Assembly (NCBI GenBank): GCA_002336725.1
Contig: DDEO01000243.1
Coordinates: 18,557 to 34,782, forward strand
DNA length: 16,226 nt
DNA from: Bacteroidetes bacterium UBA1952
GTDB taxonomy: Bacteria > Bacteroidota > Bacteroidia > Chitinophagales > Chitinophagaceae
Reading direction: 5' to 3'
Positions 1 to 6,768 of the stretch are shown here, piece after piece (the stretch's first letter is position 1; the number at the start of each line of letters is the position of its first letter). The notes under the pieces were generated by a model that searched no databases, was not told the origin of the DNA, and saw only the letters and a program-made list of their open reading frames with translations. Made by a program: the position numbers and the translations under genes.

Positions 1-13
1 CCCCGCCGATAAA

Positions 14-21
14 TACTTTTG
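14..21 (+). promoter_or_regulatory. Putative Bacteroidota -7 promoter box for the NRAMP gene
   Basis: TACTTTTG matches the Bacteroidota -7 consensus TAnnTTTG. It lies about 120 bases before the NRAMP start, so transcription would begin near base 26-29 and the leader would carry the hairpin at 39-76. The flanking 11-mer AATACTTTTGC recurs exactly at 6734-6744 before the dehydrogenase gene. The -33 element would fall outside the window, so it cannot be checked. Confidence 0.45.
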
Positions 22-38
22 CTGCTCCTGCGTATATG

Positions 39-76
39 CTTTTTCCGGAAAAGCCACCGGCTTTTCCGGAAAAAAG
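39..76 (+). promoter_or_regulatory. Strong hairpin in the NRAMP leader built from two TTTCCGGAAA palindromes
   Basis: The left arm (39-55) and right arm (59-76) are reverse complements over about 17 bp with one extra A, and the loop is only ACC. Each arm contains one copy of TTTCCGGAAA, at 42 and 63. A second small inverted repeat, AAGCCT/AGGCTT, follows at 88-103. If transcription starts near base 26-29 the hairpin sits almost at the 5' end of the mRNA, where it could affect stability or attenuation. There is no T-run after it on the + strand, so it is not a classic terminator for + transcription. It could instead end a leftward transcript. Confidence 0.55.
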
Positions 77-141
77 GAGCCGCCTGAAAGCCTCGACAGG
101 CTTGCCGGCGGCTTCGGGTCCGACTGCTATCTCCTGCCTGG

Positions 142-1449
142 ATGACACCTCCCAATCCCCACAAAAAGAAAAGCAAACTGCGCCGACTCCTGTCGGTCTT
201 AGGCCCCGGACTGGTTACCGGCGCTGCCGACGACGACCCGTCGGGCATTGCTACCTATTCGCAAACCGGTGCGCAGTTTGGCTTCGGCCAACTCTGGACG
301 GCCTTCTGGATGCTGCCTTTTATGATGGCCGTGCAGGAGGCGAGCGCCCGCATCGGGCTGGTGAAGGGCAAAGGCATCGCAGCCGTTGTGCGGGAGAAAT
401 ACAGCAAGCGGATGCTGTATTTCGTGGTGGGCATCGTGGTGATTGCCAACACCATCAACATCGGTGCCGATATTGGCGCAATGGCGGCGGCGGCCAATCT
501 GATTGTACCCATGCCCTTCGTCGTGTGGACACTGTTGTTCACGGCCCTGATTCTGGTGCTGGAAATCTTCACGTCCTATCGTGTATATGCCCGCATTCTC
601 AAGTGGCTGGCGCTTTCTCTTTTGGCCTATCCGCTCACCCTTTTTATCATCAATCTGTCGTGGAGTGAGGTATTGCGGGCTTCGTTCATTCCGCATTTTG
701 AATTTACCCTGGCGTTCTTGTTTATCATTACCGGCGTGCTGGGCACTACCATTTCGCCTTATATGTTTTTCTGGGAAGCCTCGCAGGAAGTGGAGGAATT
801 GAAGGAGAAAAACCTGTATAGAGAGGGCGATTTGCGGGTGCGCCTGCCGCTGGTGCGCCGGATGCGACAGGATAATAATTTCGGGATGATTGTCTCGGAG
901 ATCACAACCTGGAGCATCATGGTCGTGGCCGGGGCGGTGCTGCACAAGAGCGGCGTTCAGAATATCAACACGGCTGCCGATGCCGCCAAAGCACTGGAGC
1001 CGCTGGTCAGCTCGTTTCCGCACGCCGGCTTTCTGGCCAAGCTGATTTTTGCAATCGGCATCATCGGGTTGGGGCTGCTGGCCGTTCCGGTATTATCGGG
1101 GTCGGCGGCCTACGCGGTTGCCGAAGCGGTGAACTGGAACTCGGGACTGAATCTGAAACTCAAAAAAGCACACGGTTTCTATGGGGTTATTATAATTGCC
1201 ACCCTTATTGGCCTGCTCCTCAATTTCATAGGCATCGACCCGGTAAAGGCGCTGGTGTATGCCGCCGTGCTCAATGGCGTTGCTGCCGTGCCGCTCGTCT
1301 TTCTGATTGCCCGCATTTCTTCGGATAAAAAAATCATGGGATCCTATACGAGCGGTGCGCTTTCCAAAGCTTTGTTGTGGATGACTTTTATCGGCATGGG
1401 TGCCGCCGCCGTGAGCCTTTTGGTATTGACGGTGAAGGGAGGCGGGTAG
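142..1449 (+). CDS. NRAMP-family (NRAMP-related) divalent metal ion transporter
   Basis: A 435-residue polytopic inner-membrane protein of typical NRAMP length, with about 11 hydrophobic segments. NRAMP proteins import divalent metals such as Mn2+ or Fe2+ with protons. The first helix starts with GPGLVTGAADDDPSGIATYS (residues 21-40). This places the family's unwound metal-site motif at DPSG (32-35), where classical members have DPGN. The helix-6 motif is TISPYMFFWEASQE (203-216) instead of the classical MPHN, so the metal-binding methionine is not in its usual context. This points to an NRAMP-related subgroup whose substrate may differ, Mg2+ being one possibility. No MntR/Fur gene or obvious metal-box is nearby. 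The ATG at 142 is chosen because the basic N-terminus directly precedes helix 1. It is followed by 213 bases without a gene. Confidence 0.9.
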   Translation: MTPPNPHKKKSKLRRLLSVLGPGLVTGAADDDPSGIATYSQTGAQFGFGQLWTAFWMLPFMMAVQEASARIGLVKGKGIAAVVREKYSKRMLYFVVGIVVIANTINIGADIGAMAAAANLIVPMPFVVWTLLFTALILVLEIFTSYRVYARILKWLALSLLAYPLTLFIINLSWSEVLRASFIPHFEFTLAFLFIITGVLGTTISPYMFFWEASQEVEELKEKNLYREGDLRVRLPLVRRMRQDNNFGMIVSEITTWSIMVVAGAVLHKSGVQNINTAADAAKALEPLVSSFPHAGFLAKLIFAIGIIGLGLLAVPVLSGSAAYAVAEAVNWNSGLNLKLKKAHGFYGVIIIATLIGLLLNFIGIDPVKALVYAAVLNGVAAVPLVFLIARISSDKKIMGSYTSGALSKALLWMTFIGMGAAAVSLLVLTVKGGG

Positions 1450-1662
1450 GGGACACCCAAAACGCCGCTTCGAGGAGCAGGAATTTCCGGAAATATCCGC
1501 TGCGAAAAGCCTGCGCCTGCTTTGTGTCTTGCGTGCAAAACCGGATGCGCTTTCTTTGGCTACGCCGGTTATTCTTTGGAGAATCCTGCGAGATAAACCG
1601 GAAATCATGCAGCTTTGCCGGACTTGAGGACAAATACACCCGCGCCCGCCCTTCCCTTTTCT

Positions 1663-2646
1663 ATGCGTTTTCCGATCCTTCTTTTCTGCTGCCTGCTATC
1701 AGCCATGCTGCCCGCCTCTGCCCAGATGGTGGGCAAGGACCTGGATGCTGCCACCGTTCGCGCCCGCCGGCTGAGCCTCGAAAACCTGCTCGACAGCGTC
1801 CTCAAACACGCACCCAAAAGCTATTCGGAACCTGCCGCCATGGCCGTTGTGCAGAAAACGATGCTCTATTCCGGAAACGACACGCCCTTTAAGGCCGTCG
1901 TTCCTGCCTATCTGATGAAGGGATCTCAATTTACTTACGCCCTGAAGCGGGATACTGCCGAAAGCGTTTCTATAGAAGACCGCCTGCCGGAAGGCGGCCA
2001 CGAGCGCCTGCTGAGCCTCTCGGCTTTTCCGGAAGGAACCAACCTGCTGACGCTGCTGGAACGCTCGGCAGAGCAGAGCGTTACGAAGAAAGGGTTTTAC
2101 GCCACCAGCGGCTGGGGCGATTCGCTGCGCTACCATGTCATTGTGCCGCAATCCTACAAGCGCGGAATGCTGCTGCGGATGTTTACCACCCAAATGGACG
2201 ACGACACCATTCTGGCGTTTGAATCCTACACCGTACGCCGCAAGGGCTGGGTGCTGGAGGAGAAGTCCTGGAAGGCCACATCGGCACCGCGCGAACTGGT
2301 GAAGATTTTCCGGAAAACGAAGTCGTACCGGCAGGCCGATTCGCTGATGGAGGCCGCCCGGGCACGGGAAGAGGTACCACAGGCTTATTCCATCAAAAGA
2401 TGGACGGAAGGCCCCGATGGCCGCTACGTTTTTTCGGATTATATCCTGCGCGACAACCTGATGTTCTTTAGCAGCACCCGGAATGCAAAAGACCTGTTGC
2501 GCAATGCTATCTATTGCTACGAGACGCGCCGCACCGACATCCGGCAGCCGGAAAATCCGGAAAGGCTCCGGTATTTTTCTGTGGAGGATTTTTTCAAAAA
2601 CAAAGCACCGAGGGGGCTAAAAGCCAGCTTTTCCGACCGAGATTGA
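1663..2646 (+). CDS. Exported protein of unknown function
   Basis: I do not recognise the family. The ATG at 1663 (an in-frame ATG exists at 1615) gives 327 residues beginning with a clear signal peptide: MRFP, a hydrophobic stretch, and a probable cleavage after ASA near residue 20. The mature part is soluble, rich in charged residues and without further membrane segments, cysteine clusters or visible repeats, so it is probably periplasmic or secreted. Three copies of TTCCGGAA lie inside the gene (1869, 2027, 2308), read as Ser-Gly, Phe-Pro-Glu and Phe-Arg-Lys, that is, in three different frames. The 3' end overlaps the convergent TIGR02757 gene by 30 bases, leaving no room for a terminator. 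Its placement after the NRAMP gene does not suggest a shared role. Confidence 0.7.
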   Translation: MRFPILLFCCLLSAMLPASAQMVGKDLDAATVRARRLSLENLLDSVLKHAPKSYSEPAAMAVVQKTMLYSGNDTPFKAVVPAYLMKGSQFTYALKRDTAESVSIEDRLPEGGHERLLSLSAFPEGTNLLTLLERSAEQSVTKKGFYATSGWGDSLRYHVIVPQSYKRGMLLRMFTTQMDDDTILAFESYTVRRKGWVLEEKSWKATSAPRELVKIFRKTKSYRQADSLMEAARAREEVPQAYSIKRWTEGPDGRYVFSDYILRDNLMFFSSTRNAKDLLRNAIYCYETRRTDIRQPENPERLRYFSVEDFFKNKAPRGLKASFSDRD

Positions 2647-3411
2647 GAACAGCGCAAAATCATATTTCACCGGGTCTTCGGGGCAAAAACGGCGCAGGCT
2701 CCTGGTCAGTTCAAGGGCGGCTTTCCAATCGTCCTGCGGGCGCGTGAGCAGGCCCAGAGCGCGGGCCGTGCGGCCGCTATGAACATCGAGCGGGGCAATC
2801 AGATCGGCAGGCTTCAGTTGATTCCAAAGGCCAAAGTCCACGCCGGCGGCATCTTTGCGAACCATCCAGCGCAGGTACATATTCAGCCGTTTGCAGGCCG
2901 ATTTCCGCTCCGGCGAAGGCACATGTTTTTGGGTGCGCAGCGGCGAATGTTCCAGTGCAAAAAATGCTTTCCGGAAATTTATCAGTCCGCTTTCGATAGC
3001 GTTATCACTCGACGGATCGCCACTTAGAAAAAGCATTTCCAGCGAATCGTTCGTTTGATAATGATGCTTCAAAACCTGGATGAAATGCAGCAGATCGGTG
3101 GTGTTGAAGGTGCGGTGGGCAAAGCCTTCAAAGCGTTTGAGGTCCGTTGGTTGATGGTTTTGGATGAAATCATAAGGCGCATTGTCCATCAGCATCATCA
3201 GCCGCTCCATATTCCGGATAATCATCTTGCGGTGGCCCCAGGCAAGCGTCGCGGCGAGCAGTCCGGAAATCTCAATGTCTTGCTTTCCGGAAAAGCGGTG
3301 CGGGATAGAAATTGGATCGTGGGGGATAAAATCCGGCGTATTGTGGCGGGCGACGGCTTGTTCGAGCAACTCGTGGAGGTGCGCGTCGGTGTCGTTGAGG
3401 GAGGGCATCAT
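2617..3411 (-). CDS. TIGR02757 (DUF2400) family protein
   Basis: A 264-residue protein with the hallmarks I associate with TIGR02757/DUF2400, a family common in Bacteroidota and of unproven function. Visible landmarks are an N-terminal segment with HDPISIPHRF and an ISGLLAATLAWGHR stretch (about 50-62), a KRLNMYLRWMVRKD segment (about 170-183), a PLDVHSGR motif (about 209-216) and CPEDPVKYDFALF near the C-terminus. The protein is soluble with no signal peptide, so cytoplasmic. The spacing of the WMVR and DVH motifs recalls helix-hairpin-helix DNA glycosylase folds, but that resemblance is only my inference. The start could be the first or second of two adjacent ATGs (3411 or 3408). It overlaps the previous gene tail-to-tail by 30 bases and carries two copies of TTCCGGAA. 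Confidence 0.85.
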   Translation of the reverse strand: MMPSLNDTDAHLHELLEQAVARHNTPDFIPHDPISIPHRFSGKQDIEISGLLAATLAWGHRKMIIRNMERLMMLMDNAPYDFIQNHQPTDLKRFEGFAHRTFNTTDLLHFIQVLKHHYQTNDSLEMLFLSGDPSSDNAIESGLINFRKAFFALEHSPLRTQKHVPSPERKSACKRLNMYLRWMVRKDAAGVDFGLWNQLKPADLIAPLDVHSGRTARALGLLTRPQDDWKAALELTRSLRRFCPEDPVKYDFALFSISVGKAGF

Positions 3412-3843
3412 TTTTCCGGTTTCAACAAAAAAGCAGGCAGGAAGTTTTTTGGAGCGTGCCGCTGCTGCGGGCGGGGCACGGCGCGGGAGAGGGGCTAAAA
3501 GACCTGGTGCTTAGTCAAGTGCCTGTCGTCGCGTTGAGCCTCACCCCCGGCCTCCGCCTGAGGCGGAAGAGGGGAGCCAAAAGACCCGATGTAGAGCCAT
3601 TGGCTAACCAATAGAAACGTTCTCCTGTTTTGTAACCCTGCCGAAAGGCAGGGTCTCACAATAAAGGGGTTTCCCCGCTCCTGAGATTCCGCCTTTCCGG
3701 CGGAAGGACAAAATAAAAGAGAGTGGCGGGATAAAGCAGAAGTTGAGAAGATGCAGTCGTACTTTGTCAACTCTTTTCTACCGGGTTGAGCCGCTGCCCC
3801 GGAACAGCCCAAAAAGCCAGGCGACATTTTGTTTTGCACCCAT
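3412..3843. repeat. Intergenic repeat nest with several hairpin-forming elements
   Basis: No convincing gene is present. The stretch holds a G/C-rich element with CCGCC/GGCGG arms (about 3539-3580) preceded by an imperfect second copy ending around 3506; both copies end in AGAGGGG..CYAAAAGACC. Then come a TGTAG-headed element with ATTGG/CCAAT arms (3590-3612), a perfect 8-bp stem ACCCTGCC/GGCAGGGT closed by a GAAA tetraloop (3645-3664), a GGGG/CCCC stem (3676-3686) and a TTCCGCC/GGCGGAA stem (3697-3715). The 11-mer CCCCGCTCCTG (3683-3693) recurs at 7632-7642. These look like dispersed REP-type repeats; none encodes a protein. Confidence 0.6.
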
Positions 3844-3875
3844 AAAAAAAGAGCGACTTTGCAGCCGCTCTTTTT
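3844..3875 (-). terminator. Rho-independent terminator of fumC
   Basis: The arms AAAAAGAGCG (3846-3855) and CGCTCTTTTT (3866-3875) form a stem about 22 bases past the fumC stop on the - strand. It is followed by a run of seven T on that strand. A TTTCCGGAAA copy (3873) overlaps its fumC-proximal edge. Confidence 0.85.
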
Positions 3876-3896
3876 CCGGAAAATCTCCGGGAAATC

Positions 3897-5315
3897 TTAA
3901 ATCTTGCCGACCATGTTTTTCGGCACTACCCACTCGTCGAACTGCTGCTCCGTCATGTGGTCAAAGTCGAGGTTCTGGAGTTTGTATTCCAGCGCGGCCT
4001 GCTTCAGCGTGATGCCGCGTTTGTGGGCATCCTGCGCAATAGCGGCGGCGTTGTAATACCCGATTTTCGGGTTCAGCGCCGTTACCAGCATCAGCGAATT
4101 TTTTACGTGCGCATCAATATTTTTCAGCACCGGCTCAATGCCCATTGCGCAGTGGTCGTTGAACGACACACAGCCGTCGCCAATCAGGCGGGCCGAGTGC
4201 AGGAAGTTGTAAATCATCATCGGCTTATAGACGTTCAGTTCAAACTGCCCGTTCATGCCGCCGATGTTGATGGCCACGTCGTTGCCCATCACCTGGCAGG
4301 CAATCATGGTGAGCGCCTCGCACTGCGTGGGGTTCACTTTTCCGGGCATGATGGAAGATCCCGGCTCGTTATCCGGAATGTGGATTTCGCCGATACCGGC
4401 GCGTGGGCCGGAAGCCAGCATCCGGATGTCGTTGCCGATTTTCATCAGCGAAGCGGCTACGGTTTTGAGCGCGCCGTGCGTTTCCACAATTGCGTCGTGG
4501 GCGGCGAGGGCTTCAAATTTGTTTTCGGCGGTAACGAAAGGATAGCCGGTGAGCTTGGCGATATTGGCCGCCACTTTCACATCGTAGCCGTCTGGCGTAT
4601 TGAGGCCGGTGCCTACCGCCGTGCCGCCGAGTGCCAGTTCGCTCAGGTGGGGCAGCGTGTTGCGGATGGCGCGTAGGCCGTGGTCGAGTTGCGATACATA
4701 GCCGCTGATTTCCTGACCCAGTGTGAGCGGCGTTGCGTCCATAAAGTGGGTGCGGCCAATCTTCACGATGTGCATATATTCTTCGGCCTTCGCCTTCAGC
4801 GTATCGCGAAGTTTTTCGATGCCCGGAAGGGTGTTGGTCATCAACACATGGTAGGCGGCGATGTGCATGGCCGTCGGGAAGGTATCGTTGCTCGACTGGC
4901 TTTTATTGACATCATCGTTGGGGTTGAGGGCTTTTTTCTCGTCGGTCAGTTGGCCGCCGGAGAGCACGTGTCCGCGATAGGCCACCACCTCGTTGACGTT
5001 CATATTGCTTTGCGTTCCGGAGCCGGTTTGCCACACCACGAGCGGAAACTCCTGGTCGAGTTTACCTGCCAGGATTTCGTCGCAGACTTCGGAAATCAGC
5101 TTGCATTTCTCTTCCGGCAGCACGCCCAGTTCGTAGTTGGTGATAGCGGCTGCTTTTTTGAGATACGCAAATGCCCGGATGATTTCGATGGGCATCTTGT
5201 CGGTGTCGCGCGCGATTTTGAAATTATCAATCGAGCGTTGCGTTTGTGCGCCATAGTAGGCGGCGGCGGGAACCTGCACGGTTCCCATCGTGTCTTTTTC
5301 GGTACGGAAGTTCAT
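3897..5315 (-). CDS. fumC: Fumarate hydratase, class II
   Basis: It catalyses reversible hydration of fumarate to L-malate in the TCA cycle, as a cytoplasmic iron-independent homotetramer. The 472 residues match the usual class II length. The family signature GSSIMPGKVNP (319-329) carries the active-site serine loop, GRTHFMDATP (187-196) holds the catalytic-site histidine, and TGSGTQSNMN (97-106) and SSNDTFPTAMH (141-151) are the substrate-binding segments. The frame is open to 5447, but the upstream part is a translated 7-bp repeat (Leu-Ser-Phe-Val rich), while homologous sequence starts at MNFRTEKDTMG, so the ATG at 5315 is chosen. It is monocistronic, with its own terminator. The gene contains no TTCCGGAA, unlike many neighbours. 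Confidence 0.97.
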   Translation of the reverse strand: MNFRTEKDTMGTVQVPAAAYYGAQTQRSIDNFKIARDTDKMPIEIIRAFAYLKKAAAITNYELGVLPEEKCKLISEVCDEILAGKLDQEFPLVVWQTGSGTQSNMNVNEVVAYRGHVLSGGQLTDEKKALNPNDDVNKSQSSNDTFPTAMHIAAYHVLMTNTLPGIEKLRDTLKAKAEEYMHIVKIGRTHFMDATPLTLGQEISGYVSQLDHGLRAIRNTLPHLSELALGGTAVGTGLNTPDGYDVKVAANIAKLTGYPFVTAENKFEALAAHDAIVETHGALKTVAASLMKIGNDIRMLASGPRAGIGEIHIPDNEPGSSIMPGKVNPTQCEALTMIACQVMGNDVAINIGGMNGQFELNVYKPMMIYNFLHSARLIGDGCVSFNDHCAMGIEPVLKNIDAHVKNSLMLVTALNPKIGYYNAAAIAQDAHKRGITLKQAALEYKLQNLDFDHMTEQQFDEWVVPKNMVGKI

Positions 5316-5322
5316 AGGTTGG

Positions 5323-5330
5323 CGAAGGTA
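5323..5330 (-). promoter_or_regulatory. Possible -7 box of fumC next to the 7-bp repeat
   Basis: Read on the - strand the bases are TACCTTCG, one mismatch from TAnnTTTG, ending 7 bases before the fumC ATG. Transcription from it would give a nearly leaderless mRNA. The tandem repeat at 5331-5386 directly abuts the box, and each TTTTG-containing unit on the - strand resembles a -33 element. Confidence 0.35.
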
Positions 5331-5386
5331 GAAAGACAGGAGACAAAAGACGAAAGACAAAAGACAAAAGACGAAAGACAAAAGAC
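5331..5386. repeat. Eight tandem 7-bp units (RAAAGAC) upstream of fumC
   Basis: Eight contiguous 7-bp units: GAAAGAC, AGGAGAC, AAAAGAC, GAAAGAC, AAAAGAC, AAAAGAC, GAAAGAC and AAAAGAC. Seven match RAAAGAC and one is divergent. The same units reappear inside the larger array at 10185-10341. There are no spacers, so this is not CRISPR. The array lies in the fumC promoter region, starting one base upstream of the putative -7 box. Confidence 0.9.
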
Positions 5387-5394
5387 ATTCCGAT

Positions 5395-5421
5395 TGTAGG
5401 AACGCGCCAGGAGGCGCGTTC
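5395..5421. repeat. TGTAG-headed palindrome (GAACGCGCC/GGCGCGTTC)
   Basis: TGTAG at 5395 leads into the perfect 9-bp arms 5400-5408 and 5413-5421 around AGGA. Related elements with the same head but different arms lie at 3590, 7516 and 10348, all in the same orientation. A further G/C-rich imperfect inverted repeat (GAGCGCCGG.. to CGGCGC) follows at about 5436-5461. Confidence 0.75.
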
Positions 5422-5465
5422 TGAGTCGGTTGTACGAGCGCCGGCAAATCCGGAGCGGCGCCCCC

Positions 5466-5498
5466 AAACCTATAAGGTTTTTGAAACCTTATAGGTTT
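5466..5498. repeat. AAACCTATAAGG inverted repeat, locus A
   Basis: AAACCTATAAGGTTT (5466-5480) and AAACCTTATAGGTTT (5484-5498) are exact reverse complements, giving a 15-bp arm hairpin. The same unit pair, with the same CCCC-AAACC lead-in, occurs at 10423-10455. It lies about 45 bases past the stop of the leftward gene at 5542 and might act as a terminator, but the T-run is on the + side. Confidence 0.85.
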
Positions 5499-5541
5499 TT
5501 CCCGGCAGGTTTTTTCCGGAAATATCCGGGCGACGCAGCGC

Positions 5542-6669
5542 CTACTTGTAGTATTTAATGATGATGACAGAAGGCTGATTGTATTTGCGGAGAATGTCTT
5601 TGTAATAATTCCAGGGCCTGTTGGGGCTTCCCGGCGTACGGTAGGGTTTTAAAACCGGATTTTTTTCAAACAATGTGTCCAGCCAGAGGGAGATGGAGCC
5701 TTGTGCATAGTGGGGGCACATATCGGAAGAGTGTTTTGTGGAAAATTGTCTGGATACGGTGTAGGAACTATCAAAGGCAACTTCAATCTCGACAAAGTGG
5801 GAGCCGGCGATGTGCTTCAGAAGGCTGTCGGCAATGGGTTTGGCGCGGGCGGCCAGGAAGCGGCAGTCGTTGTCGAAAAAGTTTTGCTTGATGGTGTCTG
5901 TCTGGGTGGGTGGCGGCCACTTTCCTATGTTTTTCATAGCCCGCATTTTCCAAGTTAGGTTCTCTACCGCTATCCAGTCGCCCTCGCCTTTTTCGGCGGC
6001 GACAATGCTGGAATCGAGGTGTTCTTTTAAATGATCCAGGTCGTGGGTAGCCAGAATTTCAATGCAATGCCCACCGACGCTGTAGCCCGGCCAGCCGTTT
6101 TTCCGGACATACGCATAAAACTCCTGCGACTGACTCCACATAAGCGCGTATCGGGCTTTCGGGTCATAATCGGCATAATGCTGTAGCGAGTCGTGATATA
6201 CATTGCCGCGCACCGCCTGATCCACGAGGCGCATGTGCTCCAGATACCGGAAATCAGCCGATTGCCGCAGCCCGCTGTACACCTTTTTGAGGCGCAGCTT
6301 TTCGCGCTCTTTAAGTGCCTTGTAGGTATCCGGCACCGGTGTCATAAAGATATCGAGTGTTTCCATGGGGTCTCCGCCCTGTATGAAAAAACGTACATCT
6401 ATGCTGCGCAGGGTTTTATCCACGCCGGATCGGTTACCGAGATGGGCATAGGCAGCCGCCATCTGTATCTTGTCGAGCGTACTCAGGTTTTCAAAACAAG
6501 CCGTCTTTTGGTATTTCGCAAGTGCGTTGGCATAGCTTTTCGCCTTCATAGCAGCGCGTGCTTCGGTAATCAGCAGGGAATCCTTTTTATACACCTCATA
6601 GGTGCAGGCCTGTGCAATAGGTGCGCTCAGCAGGAGCAGCAGCAGGAAACAGAATTTCAGGAATGGCAT
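5542..6669 (-). CDS. Exported protein with a DUF6624-like segment
   Basis: The ATG at 6669 gives 375 residues with a signal peptide: MPFLKF, a Leu-rich core, then a likely cleavage after AQA near residue 20. An earlier in-frame ATG at 6759 would put 30 odd residues before the signal and is rejected. Residues about 35-95 look TPR-like (LLITEARAAMKAKSYANALA, then KIQMAAAYAHLGNR). The middle part (about 170-245: Asp-rich entry, W-S-Q-S, NGWPGYSVGG, ILATHDLDHLKEHL, VENLTWKM) resembles the DUF6624 pattern, known from many Bacteroidota proteins of unknown function. The C-terminal ~70 residues are unrecognised. A periplasmic or surface role is likely from the signal only. It is divergent from the dehydrogenase gene, sharing a 99-base promoter region. 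Confidence 0.7.
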   Translation of the reverse strand: MPFLKFCFLLLLLLSAPIAQACTYEVYKKDSLLITEARAAMKAKSYANALAKYQKTACFENLSTLDKIQMAAAYAHLGNRSGVDKTLRSIDVRFFIQGGDPMETLDIFMTPVPDTYKALKEREKLRLKKVYSGLRQSADFRYLEHMRLVDQAVRGNVYHDSLQHYADYDPKARYALMWSQSQEFYAYVRKNGWPGYSVGGHCIEILATHDLDHLKEHLDSSIVAAEKGEGDWIAVENLTWKMRAMKNIGKWPPPTQTDTIKQNFFDNDCRFLAARAKPIADSLLKHIAGSHFVEIEVAFDSSYTVSRQFSTKHSSDMCPHYAQGSISLWLDTLFEKNPVLKPYRTPGSPNRPWNYYKDILRKYNQPSVIIIKYYK

Positions 6670-6735
6670 TGGTAAAAATAAGCTATGGCGAAGTGGCAAG
6701 CGGGGCGAATACTCCGGTTTCTTTCTTCCAACCAA

Positions 6736-6743
6736 TACTTTTG
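6736..6743 (+). promoter_or_regulatory. Putative -7 promoter box of the dehydrogenase gene
   Basis: TACTTTTG matches TAnnTTTG exactly and ends 25 bases before the ATG at 6769. The surrounding 11-mer AATACTTTTGC is identical to the one at 12-22. No TTTG -33 element is seen at 17-19 bases upstream. Confidence 0.5.
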
Positions 6744-6768
6744 CCTTCCCCTCAATCATCTTGCCCCC

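Noticed and set aside
1..141. Metal riboswitch before the NRAMP gene
   Set aside because: Only simple hairpins are seen; no match to known Mn or Mg riboswitch motifs that I can recognise.
1450..1662. Additional small gene between the NRAMP gene and the exported protein
   Set aside because: Frames there lack a start region, domain or signal; only one TTTCCGGAAA copy and no clear terminator are seen.
3957..5399. Two long + strand frames (3957-4676 and 4680-5399) opposite fumC
   Set aside because: Shadows of fumC; the second ends in translated 7-bp repeats.
5316..5447. N-terminal extension of fumC with a Leu/Ser/Phe repeat that resembles a membrane segment
   Set aside because: Encoded by the 7-bp tandem repeat and not found in class II fumarases, which start at the downstream ATG.
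5395..5541. Insertion sequence or mobile element
   Set aside because: Inverted repeats are present but there is no transposase or target-site duplication visible anywhere in the window.
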